A DNA stretch of 6,580 nt from Candidatus Competibacteraceae bacterium. Lineage in GTDB: Bacteria; Pseudomonadota; Gammaproteobacteria; Competibacterales; Competibacteraceae. A model generated the notes under the pieces. It was not told where the DNA came from, did not search any database, and saw only the letters and a list, made by a program, of their open reading frames with translations. The DNA lies in assembly GCA_003527885.1 (NCBI GenBank), contig DPWB01000132.1:1-6580 (forward strand), read 5' to 3'. Below are positions 6,042 through 6,580 of the stretch, one piece after another (position 1 is the stretch's first letter; every line of letters begins with the position of its first letter). A program made the translations under genes and the position numbers.

Positions 6042-6376
6042 TGCCGCTCCAGCGACGCAAACAAAGCCGCGTTATCCTGCTCGCTCGCACCGGGTCGGCC
6101 CACCACCACGCAATCCAGGCCGCCGAGCGCTCGCTGGTGACGGCGGAAGCTTTCGCGCGCGATCCGTTTCAGCCGGTTGCGCGCCACGGCGGACTTGGCG
6201 ACCCTGCGGGACATGGCCAAGCCCAAGCGCGGGTAAGCCAGCTCGTTGGGTCGGGTCAGCACGGTGAAATGGCGGTCGCTGGATTTGCTGGGCTGGGCGA
6301 AGACGCCGGCAAAGGCGTTTCGGCCGGTCAGCCGGGCGCGACGCGGAAAGCGGGCGTCGCCGGCCGGGGCGTTCAG
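6005..6376 (-). CDS. rnpA: Ribonuclease P protein component
   Basis: RnpA is the small basic protein subunit of RNase P; it binds the catalytic RNA and the 5' leader of pre-tRNA. The frame encodes the full family pattern: [17 protein letters not shown] near the N terminus, a central beta sheet, then [16 protein letters not shown] (66-81) with the RNR motif, and DCVVVGRPG (88-96). From the CTG at 6374-6376 it is 123 residues, close to the usual 110-125. No ATG, GTG or TTG exists in frame between the adapter junction (6495) and the internal GTG at 6260-6262; that GTG would remove 38 residues, including the conserved FPRxxRL. The CTG overlaps the rpmH stop (CTGA), so re-initiation from rpmH is one option. 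A start further upstream, nested in rpmH as in Thermus, is another, since the frame stays open. The gene is certain; its start is not. Confidence 0.93.
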   Translation of the reverse strand: MNAPAGDARFPRRARLTGRNAFAGVFAQPSKSSDRHFTVLTRPNELAYPRLGLAMSRRVAKSAVARNRLKRIARESFRRHQRALGGLDCVVVGRPGASEQDNAALFASLERHWRRLARPCAPS

Positions 6377-6495
6377 GGCGCCAAACGGGCGCGGCCCTTG
6401 GCGCGGCGCGCTTTCAGAACGAGGCGGCCACCCTTGGTGGCCATCCGGGCGCGAAAGCCGTGGGTGCGCTTGCGGTGGATGATGCTGGGCTGGAA
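6373..6495 (-). CDS. rpmH: 50S ribosomal protein bL34, 5'-truncated by adapter
   Basis: bL34 is a very small, basic protein of the large ribosomal subunit. The genomic part encodes [20 protein letters not shown] and then [20 protein letters not shown], ending at TGA 6373-6375. This is the almost complete family sequence, which normally starts MKRTFQPS. The first four codons are missing because genomic DNA stops at 6495 (the TTC codon for Phe). Bases from 6496 on are Nextera adapter, which happens to keep the frame open. In gammaproteobacteria rpmH lies next to dnaA, oppositely oriented, so the origin region is expected just beyond this end. Confidence 0.95.
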   Translation of the reverse strand, partial: FQPSIIHRKRTHGFRARMATKGGRLVLKARRAKGRARLAP

Positions 6496-6580
6496 CTGTC
6501 TCTTATACACATCTGACGCTGCCGACGAGCGATCTAGTGTAGATCTCGGTGGTCGCCGTATCATTCATAATAAAAACACA
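6496..6580. other. Illumina Nextera adapter read-through (non-genomic)
   Basis: The 19-bp Tn5 mosaic end CTGTCTCTTATACACATCT lies at 6496-6514. It is followed by the reverse complement of the Nextera read-1 adapter, GACGCTGCCGACGA (6515-6528), then an 8-base index GCGATCTA (6529-6536). The reverse complement of the P5 flow-cell sequence ends at 6565 (GTGTAGATCTCGG ... CGTATCATT). The index read in reverse complement is TAGATCGC, which I recognise as the standard N501/S501 i5. The final 15 bases (6566-6580, A-rich) are past the end of the library molecule. This should be trimmed and not annotated as biology. Confidence 0.98.

Noticed and set aside
6005..6262. rnpA starting at the internal GTG (85 aa)
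   Set aside because: This would delete the conserved FPRRARL segment and 38 residues that continue in frame and match RnpA.
6246..6482. Plus-strand open frame opposite rnpA/rpmH
   Set aside because: It is the shadow of two well-supported genes on the other strand.
6496..6514. The Tn5 mosaic end as a natural transposon end
   Set aside because: It is followed directly by Nextera adapter, index and P5, so it comes from library tagmentation and not from an insertion in the genome.
6373..6580. dnaA boxes or oriC at the right end
   Set aside because: rpmH implies that the origin region is nearby, but the genomic sequence stops at 6495 and no DnaA-box cluster is visible in the window.

Overview
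This window is a GC-rich, gene-dense piece of a gammaproteobacterial-type chromosome in draft form. The right two thirds holds the conserved block that normally sits beside dnaA and the replication origin: rpmH, rnpA, yidD, yidC, mnmE, all on the minus strand. The protein sequences (RnpA with RNR motif, YidC with a large periplasmic P1 domain, MnmE ending FCIGK, tRNA-Asn with encoded CCA) fit Gammaproteobacteria. I cannot name a genus from the sequence alone.

Layout on the + strand. Positions 1-462: C-terminal part of a class I aminotransferase (AspC/AspB type) cut by the window's left edge. Positions 470-630: a compact tRNA-Asn(GUU) unit with its own sigma70-type promoter and an intrinsic terminator. 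Positions 631-1381: a sparse, accessory-looking stretch with two small uncharacterised ORFs, one basic and coiled-coil-like on the minus strand, the other a 37-residue lysine-rich peptide on the plus strand. Positions 1382-2149: a predicted nucleotidyltransferase of the RlaP/YcgL type (minus). Positions 2157-2518: a Phd/YefM-family antitoxin followed, in another frame, by the C-terminal remnant of a VapC-type PIN toxin; the toxin's N-terminal half is gone. Positions 2605-6495: mnmE, yidC, yidD, rnpA and the 3' part of rpmH (all minus).

How the genes relate. rpmH, rnpA, yidD and yidC are stop/start coupled or overlapping, so they are read as one translationally coupled unit. They supply ribosomal protein bL34, the RNase P protein subunit for tRNA 5' maturation, and two membrane-insertion factors. 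mnmE (tRNA wobble-uridine modification) follows after a 54-bp gap that holds a perfect 20-bp palindrome. The region between mnmE and the aminotransferase is the variable part.

The last 85 bases (6496-6580) are not genomic. They are a reverse-complement Illumina Nextera read-through (mosaic end, read-1 adapter, an 8-base i5 index, P5, then A-rich tail). rpmH is therefore truncated at its 5' end, and the ORF running into the adapter encodes an artificial N terminus.

I found no convincing undescribed multi-gene system. The most interesting items are the lack of any canonical start codon for rnpA, the decayed toxin next to an antitoxin with an altered tail, and the lysine-rich micro-ORF.
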